From: CAZHZT01 sp964537285
Lineage (GTDB): Bacteria > Bacteroidota > Bacteroidia > Chitinophagales > Saprospiraceae
Length of the DNA stretch: 64,000 bases
Direction: 5' to 3'
NCBI GenBank assembly: GCA_964537285.1
Contig: CAZHZT010000012.1
Coordinates: 3,453-67,452 of the forward strand
The position numbers were made by a program, and so were the translations under genes. Position 1 is the stretch's first letter. Every line of letters begins with the position of its first letter. The notes under the pieces are model-generated. The model did no database searches, was not told the origin of the DNA, and was given only the letters and a program-made list of their open reading frames with translations. Below, piece after piece: positions 34,434 to 43,354 of this stretch.

Positions 34434-34961
34434 TTACTCCTCTACCACTTCGCTTTGCATACGTTCAAACACCCGGAAACAATGCGCTGCCTTATTCCGC
34501 TCATCGGGTTCTCTACAATCCGTAAAAGTTTCCTTCCATTCTGAAAAGTCTATTTGGGAGAAACGAGCTACCGTATCATTTTCTTTTACGGCAACTTCCA
34601 GATCAATTTCGGTAAGATATAGTTTATCCCAAATGGATTGAGTCAGGGAGTAGATTTGCCCTCCACCCAGAATAAAAGCCTCTTCTTCTCCGTTTTCCTC
34701 CGCTATTTTGAGTGCTTCTTCCACAGAATGCACAATAATTGCTCCCGAAGCAGCATAGAACATATCTCGGGTAACGATGATGTTCGTCCGTTTGGGCAAA
34801 GGACGCCCTAGGGATTCAAAGCTTTTCCGGCCAAGAATAACGTGATGGTTGAGTGTAATTTTTTTAAACCATTTAAGATCTGACGGAAGGTACCACGGCA
34901 TGTCGTTGTTGACACCTATAATATTCTCTTTTGCTACCGCAACAATGGCAGAAATAATCAT
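34434..34961 (-). CDS. folA: Dihydrofolate reductase
   Basis: The 175-aa cytoplasmic enzyme reduces dihydrofolate to tetrahydrofolate with NADPH. The N-terminal ISAIVAVAKENIIGVNNDMPWYLPSDLKWFK carries the Met20-type loop and the catalytic Asp (PSDLKWF). HHVILGRKSFESLGRPLPKRTNIIVTRD and EEAFILGGGQIYSL supply the cofactor-binding segments. It lies downstream of mrdA on the same strand with a 111-bp gap that contains a degenerate LPE2 flank pair. Confidence 0.95.
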   Translation of the reverse strand: MIISAIVAVAKENIIGVNNDMPWYLPSDLKWFKKITLNHHVILGRKSFESLGRPLPKRTNIIVTRDMFYAASGAIIVHSVEEALKIAEENGEEEAFILGGGQIYSLTQSIWDKLYLTEIDLEVAVKENDTVARFSQIDFSEWKETFTDCREPDERNKAAHCFRVFERMQSEVVEE

Positions 34962-34985
34962 TTAAAATATTTTATTAGTTCTCTG

Positions 34986-35036
34986 CCCTCGGTAAGAACT
35001 TTCTTCCAAACAAAAATTCCTTACCAAGCGCAATGA
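34986..35036. repeat. LPE2 flank pair without a central hairpin
   Basis: CCCTCGGTAAGAACTTTC is followed at once by CCAAACAAAAATTCCTTACC, i.e. the two conserved LPE2 flanks with no stem between them. It may be an empty, collapsed or ancestral version of the element. Confidence 0.55.
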
Positions 35037-35072
35037 ATTGCTTTTGTAATGAAGATCAACATAAAAACTCCT

Positions 35073-36935
35073 CTAAGGGTTACTTACTAAATCGGCATTA
35101 AGCATGCGATCATACCAGTAATTTCTTCCCTGGCTTATTTCACCTCTTATATACTTTTCAATCATCAGGCTGGCAATAGGGGCTGCAAAAATGGTTCCCC
35201 AGCCGGCATTTTCTACGTAAACAGCGATGGCTATCTTGGGATCTTTCCGAGGCGCAAATGCAAAGAAGACCGAATGATCTTCCCCGTGTGGATTCTGAGA
35301 AGTACCCGTCTTACCACATATCTCTATATCAGGAATATGTGCAGTATATCCAGTACCACTCGTCACCACTCTTGACATGCCATCAATTACATAATCAAAA
35401 TAAATTGAATCAATGCCCATATGGTATCGTTCAAGCCGCTCTCTGTCGGGGAGAACCAAGCTGTCCTTGTCAGTCTTGAAAGCTTTTACTAAATGAGGTG
35501 TAGTATAAGAACCTTTATTAGCCATAATGGCGGCCAGATTAGCCATCTGTATTGTACTAAGTTCCATCTCTCCTTGCCCGATTGCAATTGACATTACTGT
35601 AGGAGAGCGCCATCCTCCTTTTACCGCCGGGTAGAGCTCATCGTAATATTCAGAGGTAGGTATATTTCCCGCACTTTCACTAGGAAAATCCAGGCCCAGG
35701 GGCCTTCCTAAGCCAAAGCGATACAAGTAATCTGTAAACAGGTCCATTCCTACCTGAGGCGTAGAAAACCCATTTTGATCGATTAGCTTGCGAAAGGTTC
35801 TAAAATAGTAAGCATTACAGGAATGTTGAATAGCCATATGCACTCCATGAATCGGAACATGGGAGTGACAACCATACACCCTTCCTCCATAGGCGTAGCC
35901 CATTGTACAAGGGAAATGATGATTAGGGAAAATGGCTTTTTCCTGCATTGCAATCAAGCTAACTACTGTTTTGAAAATAGAACCAGGAGGATACTTAGCC
36001 ATAACACTTCTATCAAAGAAAGGCCTTAAAGTATCTTGAATGAGTTGAGAAAAAGCCTCTCCCCGGTTTCGGTTAAGGGTTAGCAAATTAGGGTCGTAAT
36101 TCGGTGCGGTAACCATTGCAAGCACTTCGCCTGTACTTGGCTCAATGGCAACGATACTGCCCGTTTTATTTTCCATAAGCCGCTCTCCGAAGGCCTGAAG
36201 ATCTATATCGATGGTTGTGATCAAATCCTGGCCGGAAACTGCAGCTGAATCCAGGTTCCCGTCTTTGTAAAGGTCAACCACTCGCCCAAGATTGTCTTTG
36301 AGTACATAACTCACCCCTTTTTTTCCTCTTAGCTGTTCTTCATACTCCTGTTCCAAACCACTAGCGCCCAGATAATCGCCTAGAGAATAAACACCTCCAA
36401 ACTGATCGATCTGTTTACTGTTGACTTCGCTGATATACCCCAGAATATTGGCCGCACTTCTATAAGGATAGCTCCTAACATTTCTTACTTGTACAAAGAA
36501 ACCAGGGAATTCGTGTAAATTCTCTTGTAACGCAGCATATACATAAGAAGGTATTTTTGACATAAAAACAAAGGGTACTGCTTTGGAGTAGCGCACGCTT
36601 CCCCAGTCTTTTTTCAATCGCTCTTCAAACTCTTCCTGACTAATATCCAGCAATTTACAGAAATGCGCCGTGTCCATGTCGGCACTCATTTGATTGTAAG
36701 TAACCAAGAGGTCGTAAAGAGCGGCATTATTAACGAGCAGTTTTCCGTTTCTATCAAAAATCAATCCTCTGGATGGATATTTTACATATTTGTGAACAGC
36801 TGTAGTACGAGCCCTATCGCTGTAGCTCGTATCCAGTATTTGCAAATGGAACGCTTTGCCGACCAGTGTTAAAGCTGCCAGAAAAAAAACGAGCTGGATA
36901 ATTCTAAACCGTATTTGTTGAGGATCTTGCCCCAT
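35073..36935 (-). CDS. mrdA: Penicillin-binding protein 2 (elongation transpeptidase)
   Basis: The 620-aa class B PBP is anchored by an N-terminal membrane helix (about 10-28) and has a dimerisation domain and a C-terminal transpeptidase. The serine nucleophile motif is PPGSIFKT (Ser at about 320), followed by SCNAYYF and KTGTS (Lys at about 541). It cross-links peptidoglycan in the rod or elongasome complex. It follows mreB, mreC and mreD on the same strand, the usual order, but a long LPE2 hairpin separates it from mreD. No rodA is seen downstream; folA follows instead. Confidence 0.95.
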   Translation of the reverse strand: MGQDPQQIRFRIIQLVFFLAALTLVGKAFHLQILDTSYSDRARTTAVHKYVKYPSRGLIFDRNGKLLVNNAALYDLLVTYNQMSADMDTAHFCKLLDISQEEFEERLKKDWGSVRYSKAVPFVFMSKIPSYVYAALQENLHEFPGFFVQVRNVRSYPYRSAANILGYISEVNSKQIDQFGGVYSLGDYLGASGLEQEYEEQLRGKKGVSYVLKDNLGRVVDLYKDGNLDSAAVSGQDLITTIDIDLQAFGERLMENKTGSIVAIEPSTGEVLAMVTAPNYDPNLLTLNRNRGEAFSQLIQDTLRPFFDRSVMAKYPPGSIFKTVVSLIAMQEKAIFPNHHFPCTMGYAYGGRVYGCHSHVPIHGVHMAIQHSCNAYYFRTFRKLIDQNGFSTPQVGMDLFTDYLYRFGLGRPLGLDFPSESAGNIPTSEYYDELYPAVKGGWRSPTVMSIAIGQGEMELSTIQMANLAAIMANKGSYTTPHLVKAFKTDKDSLVLPDRERLERYHMGIDSIYFDYVIDGMSRVVTSGTGYTAHIPDIEICGKTGTSQNPHGEDHSVFFAFAPRKDPKIAIAVYVENAGWGTIFAAPIASLMIEKYIRGEISQGRNYWYDRMLNADLVSNP

Positions 36936-36981
36936 AATAAAAGGTTAAAGGTTTAAAGGCTAAGAGGGGGATTAAAAAGTG

Positions 36982-37089
36982 GTTCCTTGCTCCGGGCAGC
37001 AATGTTTTTTTATTGGATCGAGGCTCTTTTTTGGGTTTTCGAAGAAAAACCCAAAAAAGAGCCTCGATCCAAACAAAATTTCCTTACCC
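36982..37089. repeat. LPE2 element between mreD and mrdA
   Basis: A stem of about 27 bp (37013-37039 with 37045-37072, one bulged T) lies inside conserved flanks TTGCTCCGGGCAGCAATG and AAACAAAATTTCCTTACC. It is inside the likely mre-mrdA transcription unit. Confidence 0.85.
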
Positions 37090-37132
37090 GAAATAAGGAA
37101 TTAATTTTTAAACGTCCTTTTAACCCAAGTGG

Positions 37133-37654
37133 TTATTCTTTTGGATTAATAATAATCTGATAAAGAACAATGAATAACATAGATAACAAAAAAGAAGCGA
37201 ATGTTTTCAACAAAACTTCTACAATATAAACAAAGGTAAAGGCATCGACAGAAAAATAAAAGAACAAATGGAGCAGCATTAACAGTGCTGCATATCTTAA
37301 GAACCAACCAGAACCAAAACGATAAGCTGTTGGGCTATGGTTGATATTGTATCCTCCTCTTGGGGTAAATATAGAAAGTATAGTTGGCCGAATAAAGCCT
37401 GTGAATACCGAAGCCGAAGCATGAATCCCGTAAGTACCATAGACCAGATCTACCCCAAAGCCCATTAGAAACCCAAGGAAGACGATCAATGCATGTGGGG
37501 TTCGTAAAGGTAATAATATCAGGAACAATGGATAGATTACTACATGTGGATAACTCAACCACCCTTCACCAAGTACAACACTTCTCAGGACGAGCACCTG
37601 AATAGCCCAAAGGCCGATAAACCGGAAAATATTTCTAAATACTGCGCTAGTCAT
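37133..37654 (-). CDS. mreD: Rod shape-determining protein MreD
   Basis: This small (173 aa) polytopic membrane protein has four to five hydrophobic segments and no soluble domain, as expected for MreD. Its start overlaps the end of mreC by 8 bp, indicating translational coupling. MreD links MreC and the elongation peptidoglycan synthases in the inner membrane. Identification rests on size, hydrophobicity and position in the mreBCD cluster more than on sequence motifs. Confidence 0.85.
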   Translation of the reverse strand: MTSAVFRNIFRFIGLWAIQVLVLRSVVLGEGWLSYPHVVIYPLFLILLPLRTPHALIVFLGFLMGFGVDLVYGTYGIHASASVFTGFIRPTILSIFTPRGGYNINHSPTAYRFGSGWFLRYAALLMLLHLFFYFSVDAFTFVYIVEVLLKTFASFLLSMLFIVLYQIIINPKE

Positions 37655-38474
37655 TGGCGTCCTGTTCCAGAGATAATTGTTCTTCTTTGTCGATGGCTTC
37701 TACAATATATACAAACCGCGTTTTTGCTAAATCGTTGATTAATTTTACTTCTGCAGAATAGAAGCTGCTTCCTTTTTCAATAAAAAACGTATCTATTGTA
37801 CCAATAAGCACTTCCGGAGGGAAGTGATAGGAGTAACCACTCGTCTGCACAGTATCTCCTTTTTCGAGTGGTGCATTTTTGGGGATATCTTCTAACAAAA
37901 ACACTTCTGAGCCTCCACCTTGCCACGTTAAAGAACCAAAATGATTGCTTTTTTTTAAGGATGCACTGATCTTTACCTGGCTATGCTTCAAAGACATGGC
38001 ATAGCAATAATTTTCGGAAACATTCCGCACGATGCCAACAATTCCATTTAAGCCGAGCACCCCCATTCTTTTTTTCACGCCATCTTTAAAACCTTTATTC
38101 AGCGTAAAATAATTATTAGAAGTGGATAAAGTTTGTTTAACTACTTCTGCATTTATAAAAAAGAACATCAAACTATCTTTCAAATGATCCAGAGAATCTT
38201 GTTTTGGAGGCTTATCAAACTTCGTATAATTTAATAGGGTTTTCAGTCGTGCATTTTCTTCGGCTAAACTATCGCGATCCTCCCGCAGTTTGATATACCT
38301 GTTAACCTCACGAGTTTGATCATCGAGATAACCTGTCAGCTGCTGCACAGAGTGAAAATAGATCCGGCTCTGATCGTCATTAAATTGGATGATCAGAAAA
38401 AAAGATAAGGCTTCCAGGGCCAGAAAGGTCAGGAAACCACCATACCGAATAAAAATTAAAAAAAGATTGCGCAT
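37647..38474 (-). CDS. mreC: Rod shape-determining protein MreC
   Basis: The 275-aa protein has one N-terminal transmembrane helix (about 10-28), a coiled coil (about 50-85, rich in Leu/Glu/Arg) and the beta-barrel MreC domain (NYFTLNKGFKDGVKKRMGVLG and GDTVQTSGYSYHFPPEVLIGTI). The last segments match the family's GD.V.TSG..G.FP.GI.VG.V core. It acts in the periplasm as a scaffold for PBP2. It lies 190 bp downstream of mreB with a long perfect hairpin in between. Confidence 0.92.
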   Translation of the reverse strand: MRNLFLIFIRYGGFLTFLALEALSFFLIIQFNDDQSRIYFHSVQQLTGYLDDQTREVNRYIKLREDRDSLAEENARLKTLLNYTKFDKPPKQDSLDHLKDSLMFFFINAEVVKQTLSTSNNYFTLNKGFKDGVKKRMGVLGLNGIVGIVRNVSENYCYAMSLKHSQVKISASLKKSNHFGSLTWQGGGSEVFLLEDIPKNAPLEKGDTVQTSGYSYHFPPEVLIGTIDTFFIEKGSSFYSAEVKLINDLAKTRFVYIVEAIDKEEQLSLEQDAND

Positions 38475-38530
38475 GCTTAGCCAATATTACTAAATGCTTC
38501 AAGAAGGTGCCCAAAGAGCAATTACCTGCC

Positions 38531-38630
38531 TTGGTAAGGAAATTTTTTATTACAATGAAGTGCACTTTTGAGTTTTTTTCAAAAAAAACTCAAAAGTGCA
38601 CTTCATTGTAATAAAAAATTTCCTTACCGA
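38531..38630. repeat. LPE2 element between mreB and mreC, perfect 47-bp stem
   Basis: The arms 38533-38579 and 38582-38628 are exact reverse complements with a 2-nt loop; the conserved flank GGTAAGGAAATTTTTTATT is itself part of the perfect stem here. The outer GCTCTTTG / CAAAGAGC also pair. No U-tract follows the stem. Confidence 0.92.
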
Positions 38631-38663
38631 GACAAAGAGCGGTTCTCTGAGCACTTTCCTGGA

Positions 38664-39695
38664 TTATATACTTCTCCGTGGGATTAAGAAGGAGAATTTA
38701 TCCGTATTTTTGAGCGCAATACCCGTTCCTTTCACGACGGCGCGAAGGGGGTCTTCAGCAATATGTACCGGGAGTTTAGTTTTGTCACTTATCCTTTTCG
38801 CCAGGCCACGAAGCAAAGCTCCGCCGCCAGTCAAATATAAGCCAATTTTATAAATATCCGAAGCCAATTCCGGCGGAGTTGTTTCTAATGCTTTCAGAAT
38901 AGCCTCCTCCACTTTTGAAATTGACTTATCGATGGCCTCAAAAATTTCCTGATAATTGACCACGATTTGCTTAGGGATTCCCGTCATTAAATCACGTCCA
39001 TTTACAGGATAATCTTCTGGTTCCTCTTCCAAAACAGGCAAGGCCGATCCAACGTGGATTTTTATTTGCTCTGCGGTTCTTTCTCCAATCAGGATATTGT
39101 GCTGGCGTTTCATGTAATTCACAATATCTGAGGTAAATTCATCTCCTGCTGTTCGGATGGACTGATCGCAAACGATTCCTGAGAGTGCAATTACCGCGAT
39201 TTCAGTCGTTCCCCCGCCGATATCGATGATCATATTTCCAACAGGCTCCTCCACGTCTAATCCAATTCCGAGGGCTGCGGCCATAGGTTCATGGATCAGA
39301 TAAGTTTCTTTTGAATCAACGTGATCAGCTGAATCAAAGACTGCTCTTTTCTCCACTTCGGTGATTCCTGAAGGGATACAGATCACCATTTTTAGGTGGG
39401 TAAAAAAGCGTCTTCTAACCCCCGTCATTCGGATAAGCCCTTCAATCATATTCTCTGCTGCCTGAAAATCAGCGATAACACCATCTTTTAATGGTCTGAT
39501 GGTTTTAATACTCTCGTGGGTCTTCTCGTGCATTTGCATGGCCTTAGCGCCAACTGCAATGGTTTCCCCTGTTTTTCGATTAAGGGCAATGATAGAAGGC
39601 TGGTCCACGACTATTTTATCATCCTGGATGATAAGGGTATTGGCTGTTCCTAGATCAATGGCCAGTTCTTGGGTAAAAACATTAAAGAACTTCAT
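38664..39695 (-). CDS. mreB: Rod shape-determining actin homologue MreB
   Basis: The 343-aa cytoplasmic actin-like ATPase organises lateral wall growth. The phosphate-1 loop is AIDLGTANTLI (about 13-23), phosphate-2 is IIDIGGGTTEIAVI (about 157-170), and the adenosine motif is LTGGGALLRGLA (about 289-300). EPMAAALGIGLDV is also typical. It is the first gene of the minus-strand mreBCD-mrdA cluster. The N-terminal MKFFNVFTQELAID replaces the usual short amphipathic start. Confidence 0.97.
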   Translation of the reverse strand: MKFFNVFTQELAIDLGTANTLIIQDDKIVVDQPSIIALNRKTGETIAVGAKAMQMHEKTHESIKTIRPLKDGVIADFQAAENMIEGLIRMTGVRRRFFTHLKMVICIPSGITEVEKRAVFDSADHVDSKETYLIHEPMAAALGIGLDVEEPVGNMIIDIGGGTTEIAVIALSGIVCDQSIRTAGDEFTSDIVNYMKRQHNILIGERTAEQIKIHVGSALPVLEEEPEDYPVNGRDLMTGIPKQIVVNYQEIFEAIDKSISKVEEAILKALETTPPELASDIYKIGLYLTGGGALLRGLAKRISDKTKLPVHIAEDPLRAVVKGTGIALKNTDKFSFLIPRRSI

Positions 39696-39852
39696 TTATA
39701 CTTTTAGTTTTCCCTCCTTACGCCAATAGGCAGAGGGCTATTTTTTTTGATCTTTCCCACTTCAGTCCCTATTCTTAATTTTTAGATGCTGAAGATAATG
39801 AATAAATTAAACTCGATACTGCAAAACAACGCATTTTTTCAAAAAATCTTTC

Positions 39853-42189
39853 CTATTCTCCTGAAAATCCTATCGCATATGCTCTAAAATATAAACATTC
39901 CTGAATTATATCTTTGTAAAACTTTGTATCTCTATAGTTACTGATCAATAAATCGTAATATTTATTGTAGGATAAGTCCGAATCTAGCGGAGTATAAGCC
40001 CTTCCTGGCATAAAAATCGGTATTCCTCTGTTCACATAGTTCTTTTGCAAGCAACGAGCCGCCATAAAAGCAGCTTTTGCGGCCAGCTCTCTGTCACGTT
40101 CATTGGCTTGATCTATGGCCAATTCAAAATATTGCAGGGCCCTGGACAAATCCTGAAATTCGAAATTGCCAAGTTCGCCCCAATAAGAACCGTATACGTA
40201 ATTTCCGTTATTTGGGTACCAACTACTTCCACTGCGAAAATAATCAGCCGCTCGCCAGTCATACCCATAATAACTTATATTGTACAAAGCTACCCCCAAA
40301 TCATAAAAACGGTAAGCTCCATTTTCAAAATCCGATCTTCCCTCGTATTCCAGTTGCAACAAACGTTGTACCAAAGAAAACTTATCAAAATTTGTCGTGT
40401 CGCGAGGGGCCGGGCAGTGAATACAATCTCCCATGCGTTCAAAAAAAGGATTGAAAGTTCCGAAAGCAGACCTTTCTGCGGAAGGAATTTCTCGAAAGGC
40501 TTCAGCTGCAGCTTCAAACTGAAACCGATTTAAATGATAGGTTCCTTTTATGTCATACAGATAAGATTTCAAGCTTCGGCCTTGTTCATCTTCTAACAGC
40601 AAACCTTCTAATTTTGAAGGATCCACCTCCTCTGCTGCTTTAATCAAATCTTCAATCAGATCGAGCTGTGGGTTGATAGCCAGCTCTTTAATATGATGGC
40701 GAGCTAAAAATGCCTTCCCGGGTCGCCCCGCCTTATCGTATAAACTGGCCATTTTATCGTGGAGCAAGTCCGGAAAATCAGGAGAAGCTTCGTATAAATT
40801 ATTATATAAAATAATATCATAAGCTTTCTCTTCTACAGCTCTGCTCGCCTCCTCGAATGCTACAATTTCAAGTACCAACTCCCAAAGCTCTACTTGCTCT
40901 TTAAGTGCTTCACTTTTCAAATTGTTCTTTATCTTGGAAAAAGTTCGACTGGCAGCATAATAATCCCTTGACAACAACTCGATGTAACCATCGGCAACCT
41001 TCCACAAGTCGAGCTCCTCTACTTTTTGTTCATCAATTACTTTCCGTACAAAAGCATGTAAATCCAGCAGTATTTGTGGCGCCTTTTTACGGGGAATCTT
41101 AAAATACTTTTTATTATCAGCCCTATGATCATTGAACTCCAGGCCGAGCAGATCTTTTTCCAGCTTCAGCAACTCCCTTATAAGAAGAATCGGAAGGTTC
41201 TCATTTTCAGGATCCAGCCCATAAATACGCTCCATCTCGTAAACCGCCTTGCTGTAATCGGCTCTTGCCCGAATAGCGTACATTACAGCACGTTCTTCAT
41301 TACTTACACATTTCAGGATACAGGCCTGCCATTCATCATCATTCTTTAGGTAAAAACTTCTCAGAGCAACTTCGCGCATATTGGGAGACCGCATAAAGAT
41401 CCCGTTAAAAAGATAGGCCGCCTCCACTCTCTCTCCCAACCACCTGTGAGCACCTGCCTTTAGAGCCAACATCCAGTCATCAAGTATACTGGGTACTTTT
41501 CGGTCAATACGTGGAATCAGTTTATCATAAAGCACAATGACTCTCTTGTATTGCTTGGAATAATGGGTCAATCGAAGCACCTGAAAGGCATAACGCCTCT
41601 TTAAATAGTGAGATTCTGTTCTTTTGAAAAATCGCAACCCACGATCAATTAAATTATTGACCACAGCAGTATCCAGTTTATTTTTTTTCCAGCGATTACG
41701 AGGAGTAGTAGCAAAAGGCTCACATTGTTTCGCAAATATCAGATAGTCCACTACCTCCACACATCCTTCTCCCTCTAAGTGAATAGCAAATGAATTTTGC
41801 CGCAAACGAAAACTCAGAGGAATCGCATCTAAAGCTACAGCAGACCGAAGGGAGCGCAGTTGATTAATAGAGGCCTTGTAGATCACATACTCCAAATCAT
41901 CTTTAGTAGGTATATCACAAAATCGTTCTCGCCACTCCTTCAGATTGGCATCTTTCCGGGATGGGACCTTTTCTTTTGCTTTTTCTCGAAAAGCTTTGCT
42001 AAACTCCAGCAACTGACCTCCAAACCCCTCTTCGATATTGATAATATCGGGTTTAATAAAGGTATATCCCTCAAACTTAAGTTCAATAGGCCCACAACCT
42101 TTTGACATTCGCGCAGGCAATAGGCCCAAAACAGCCGTGAAGCTAATGATGAACAGAAAACGAATCTGCCTGGGATCGAAGGGTTTCAT
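39853..42189 (-). CDS. Secreted TPR-like large protein of unknown function
   Basis: The 778-aa protein has an N-terminal signal peptide (RFLFIISFTAVLGLLPA) and is otherwise mostly alpha-helical. Degenerate tetratricopeptide-like pairs are visible (for example YHLNRFQFEAAAEAFREIPS and LQYFELAIDQANERDRELAAKAAFMAARCL). A conserved-looking SKGCGPIEL follows the signal peptide. It overlaps the 3' end of the upstream gene by 47 bp, so the two are probably expressed together. The function is unknown; a periplasmic or outer-membrane assembly factor is only a guess from the TPR-like structure. Confidence 0.65.
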   Translation of the reverse strand: MKPFDPRQIRFLFIISFTAVLGLLPARMSKGCGPIELKFEGYTFIKPDIINIEEGFGGQLLEFSKAFREKAKEKVPSRKDANLKEWRERFCDIPTKDDLEYVIYKASINQLRSLRSAVALDAIPLSFRLRQNSFAIHLEGEGCVEVVDYLIFAKQCEPFATTPRNRWKKNKLDTAVVNNLIDRGLRFFKRTESHYLKRRYAFQVLRLTHYSKQYKRVIVLYDKLIPRIDRKVPSILDDWMLALKAGAHRWLGERVEAAYLFNGIFMRSPNMREVALRSFYLKNDDEWQACILKCVSNEERAVMYAIRARADYSKAVYEMERIYGLDPENENLPILLIRELLKLEKDLLGLEFNDHRADNKKYFKIPRKKAPQILLDLHAFVRKVIDEQKVEELDLWKVADGYIELLSRDYYAASRTFSKIKNNLKSEALKEQVELWELVLEIVAFEEASRAVEEKAYDIILYNNLYEASPDFPDLLHDKMASLYDKAGRPGKAFLARHHIKELAINPQLDLIEDLIKAAEEVDPSKLEGLLLEDEQGRSLKSYLYDIKGTYHLNRFQFEAAAEAFREIPSAERSAFGTFNPFFERMGDCIHCPAPRDTTNFDKFSLVQRLLQLEYEGRSDFENGAYRFYDLGVALYNISYYGYDWRAADYFRSGSSWYPNNGNYVYGSYWGELGNFEFQDLSRALQYFELAIDQANERDRELAAKAAFMAARCLQKNYVNRGIPIFMPGRAYTPLDSDLSYNKYYDLLISNYRDTKFYKDIIQECLYFRAYAIGFSGE

Positions 42190-43345
42190 AAGAGATTTTT
42201 TTTACAATATTGCTATCTAAATGATAATAAATTATTCGTGATTCCGGAAATTTAGAATGCTTAATTAATACCTCAGCAGACTCTTGCAATAAATCGGGAC
42301 TTACCACTTCCAGTCGAATCGTGTCATTCACATACAAAAAATGCCCTCTTAAAATGGTTTCTTTTCGCACTCGAAAATAAAGCCCATCAGTGCTAATAAA
42401 TTTGGAGGTATCGCTTAGTTCATTCACTTCAAGCTGATTCATTAATTTAATCAGCTTGCCATCTCTAAAAAGAACACCCCATGAAAATAGAGGCAGGGCA
42501 AGCTCCCATTTCAAAGGATAAGATGCCGAATTTTCGATATAATCCTTTCCAATCTTTGGGTCTAGTATAGAATTTTGAGTTCGAATATCGGAGATATTTC
42601 CCATATTGTAGAACATTAAAACGACGTAATCTGAAGGAGGTACACCTGTTTTTCGAAAGTGTTTCATTTGATGGAGTCGCAGCGTAACGCTGATAGTACA
42701 ATCATTTGCCCAATCCCGTATTTTTTTTATTAGCCGGAAAAAAGCATAACGAGAGCCTTCAGTCCAATCACAATCCAGCTGGATCTCTTTTAATTTCCTC
42801 CCATCCGGATGCAATTCATTGATTTTAAAAAAAATATTTTTTGCCAGTGAATCTACCGCCTCCTCATTTAACACGCGCATACAACGATCAGTGATGAATA
42901 CAACCGGAACGATGGTGCAGCCAGTGTCCGGCATTGATTTCCAATGAATAATACTTAAGGGAGCGGGTTCTCCAACTTCCAAATCCACATCAAAATAGCG
43001 CACAAATAATTTTTTTACTCCAAGTTCATTCAAAAAAGCATTTTCTAGCATAGAAGGTGAAAAAGATGCTTTCCAATGGTAAAAAGAAACGGCCATTTCT
43101 CTCTCAGTGGGATTTGAAGTGCAGGCTGCCAATAGCAATAATGCAAGAAAAACGGGAGAATACGTAAAAAGTAGTCCTTTGGTCCTGGTATAAAAGTTTT
43201 GTTTGTGAAGAGGTTCCCTTTTTAAGATTTTTCTACGAAAAATCTTAAAAAGGGAACCTCTGCCCGATAAAGAACGGCTATTGGGATCCCCAAACTTCAA
43301 TTTAAGAATTACCGTAAAAAAGATATTTTTTTTCATACAGGGCAT
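42143..43345 (-). CDS. DUF3142-like lipoprotein with an in-frame palindromic element in its leader
   Basis: The frame is open for 400 aa. A lipoprotein leader (VFLALLLLAACTSNPTE) begins only at about residue 63, and no ATG lies between it and the LPE2 hairpin (43209-43261) that occupies about residues 28-46. The first residues, MKKNIFFTVILK, look like the original start of a signal peptide, so the element probably inserted in frame into the leader. The mature part has VRYFDVDLEVGEPAP, IQLDCDWTEGSRYAFFRLIKKIR and ALPLFSWGVLF, features of DUF3142 / TIM-barrel glycosidase-like proteins. It is coupled to the downstream TPR-like gene. Whether the extended leader still works is unknown. Confidence 0.6.
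   Translation of the reverse strand: MPCMKKNIFFTVILKLKFGDPNSRSLSGRGSLFKIFRRKILKREPLHKQNFYTRTKGLLFTYSPVFLALLLLAACTSNPTEREMAVSFYHWKASFSPSMLENAFLNELGVKKLFVRYFDVDLEVGEPAPLSIIHWKSMPDTGCTIVPVVFITDRCMRVLNEEAVDSLAKNIFFKINELHPDGRKLKEIQLDCDWTEGSRYAFFRLIKKIRDWANDCTISVTLRLHQMKHFRKTGVPPSDYVVLMFYNMGNISDIRTQNSILDPKIGKDYIENSASYPLKWELALPLFSWGVLFRDGKLIKLMNQLEVNELSDTSKFISTDGLYFRVRKETILRGHFLYVNDTIRLEVVSPDLLQESAEVLIKHSKFPESRIIYYHLDSNIVKKISYETLRSQADSFSVHH
43187..43277. repeat. LPE2 element inside a coding sequence
   Basis: Perfect 25-bp arms (43209-43233 and 43237-43261) with a 3-nt loop are flanked by GGTATAAAAGTTTTGTTTG and GCCCGATAAAGAACGG, both recognisable LPE2 flanks. The element is open in the frame of the minus-strand gene 42143-43345. 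Confidence 0.8.
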
Positions 43346-43354
43346 TCCAGGCGA

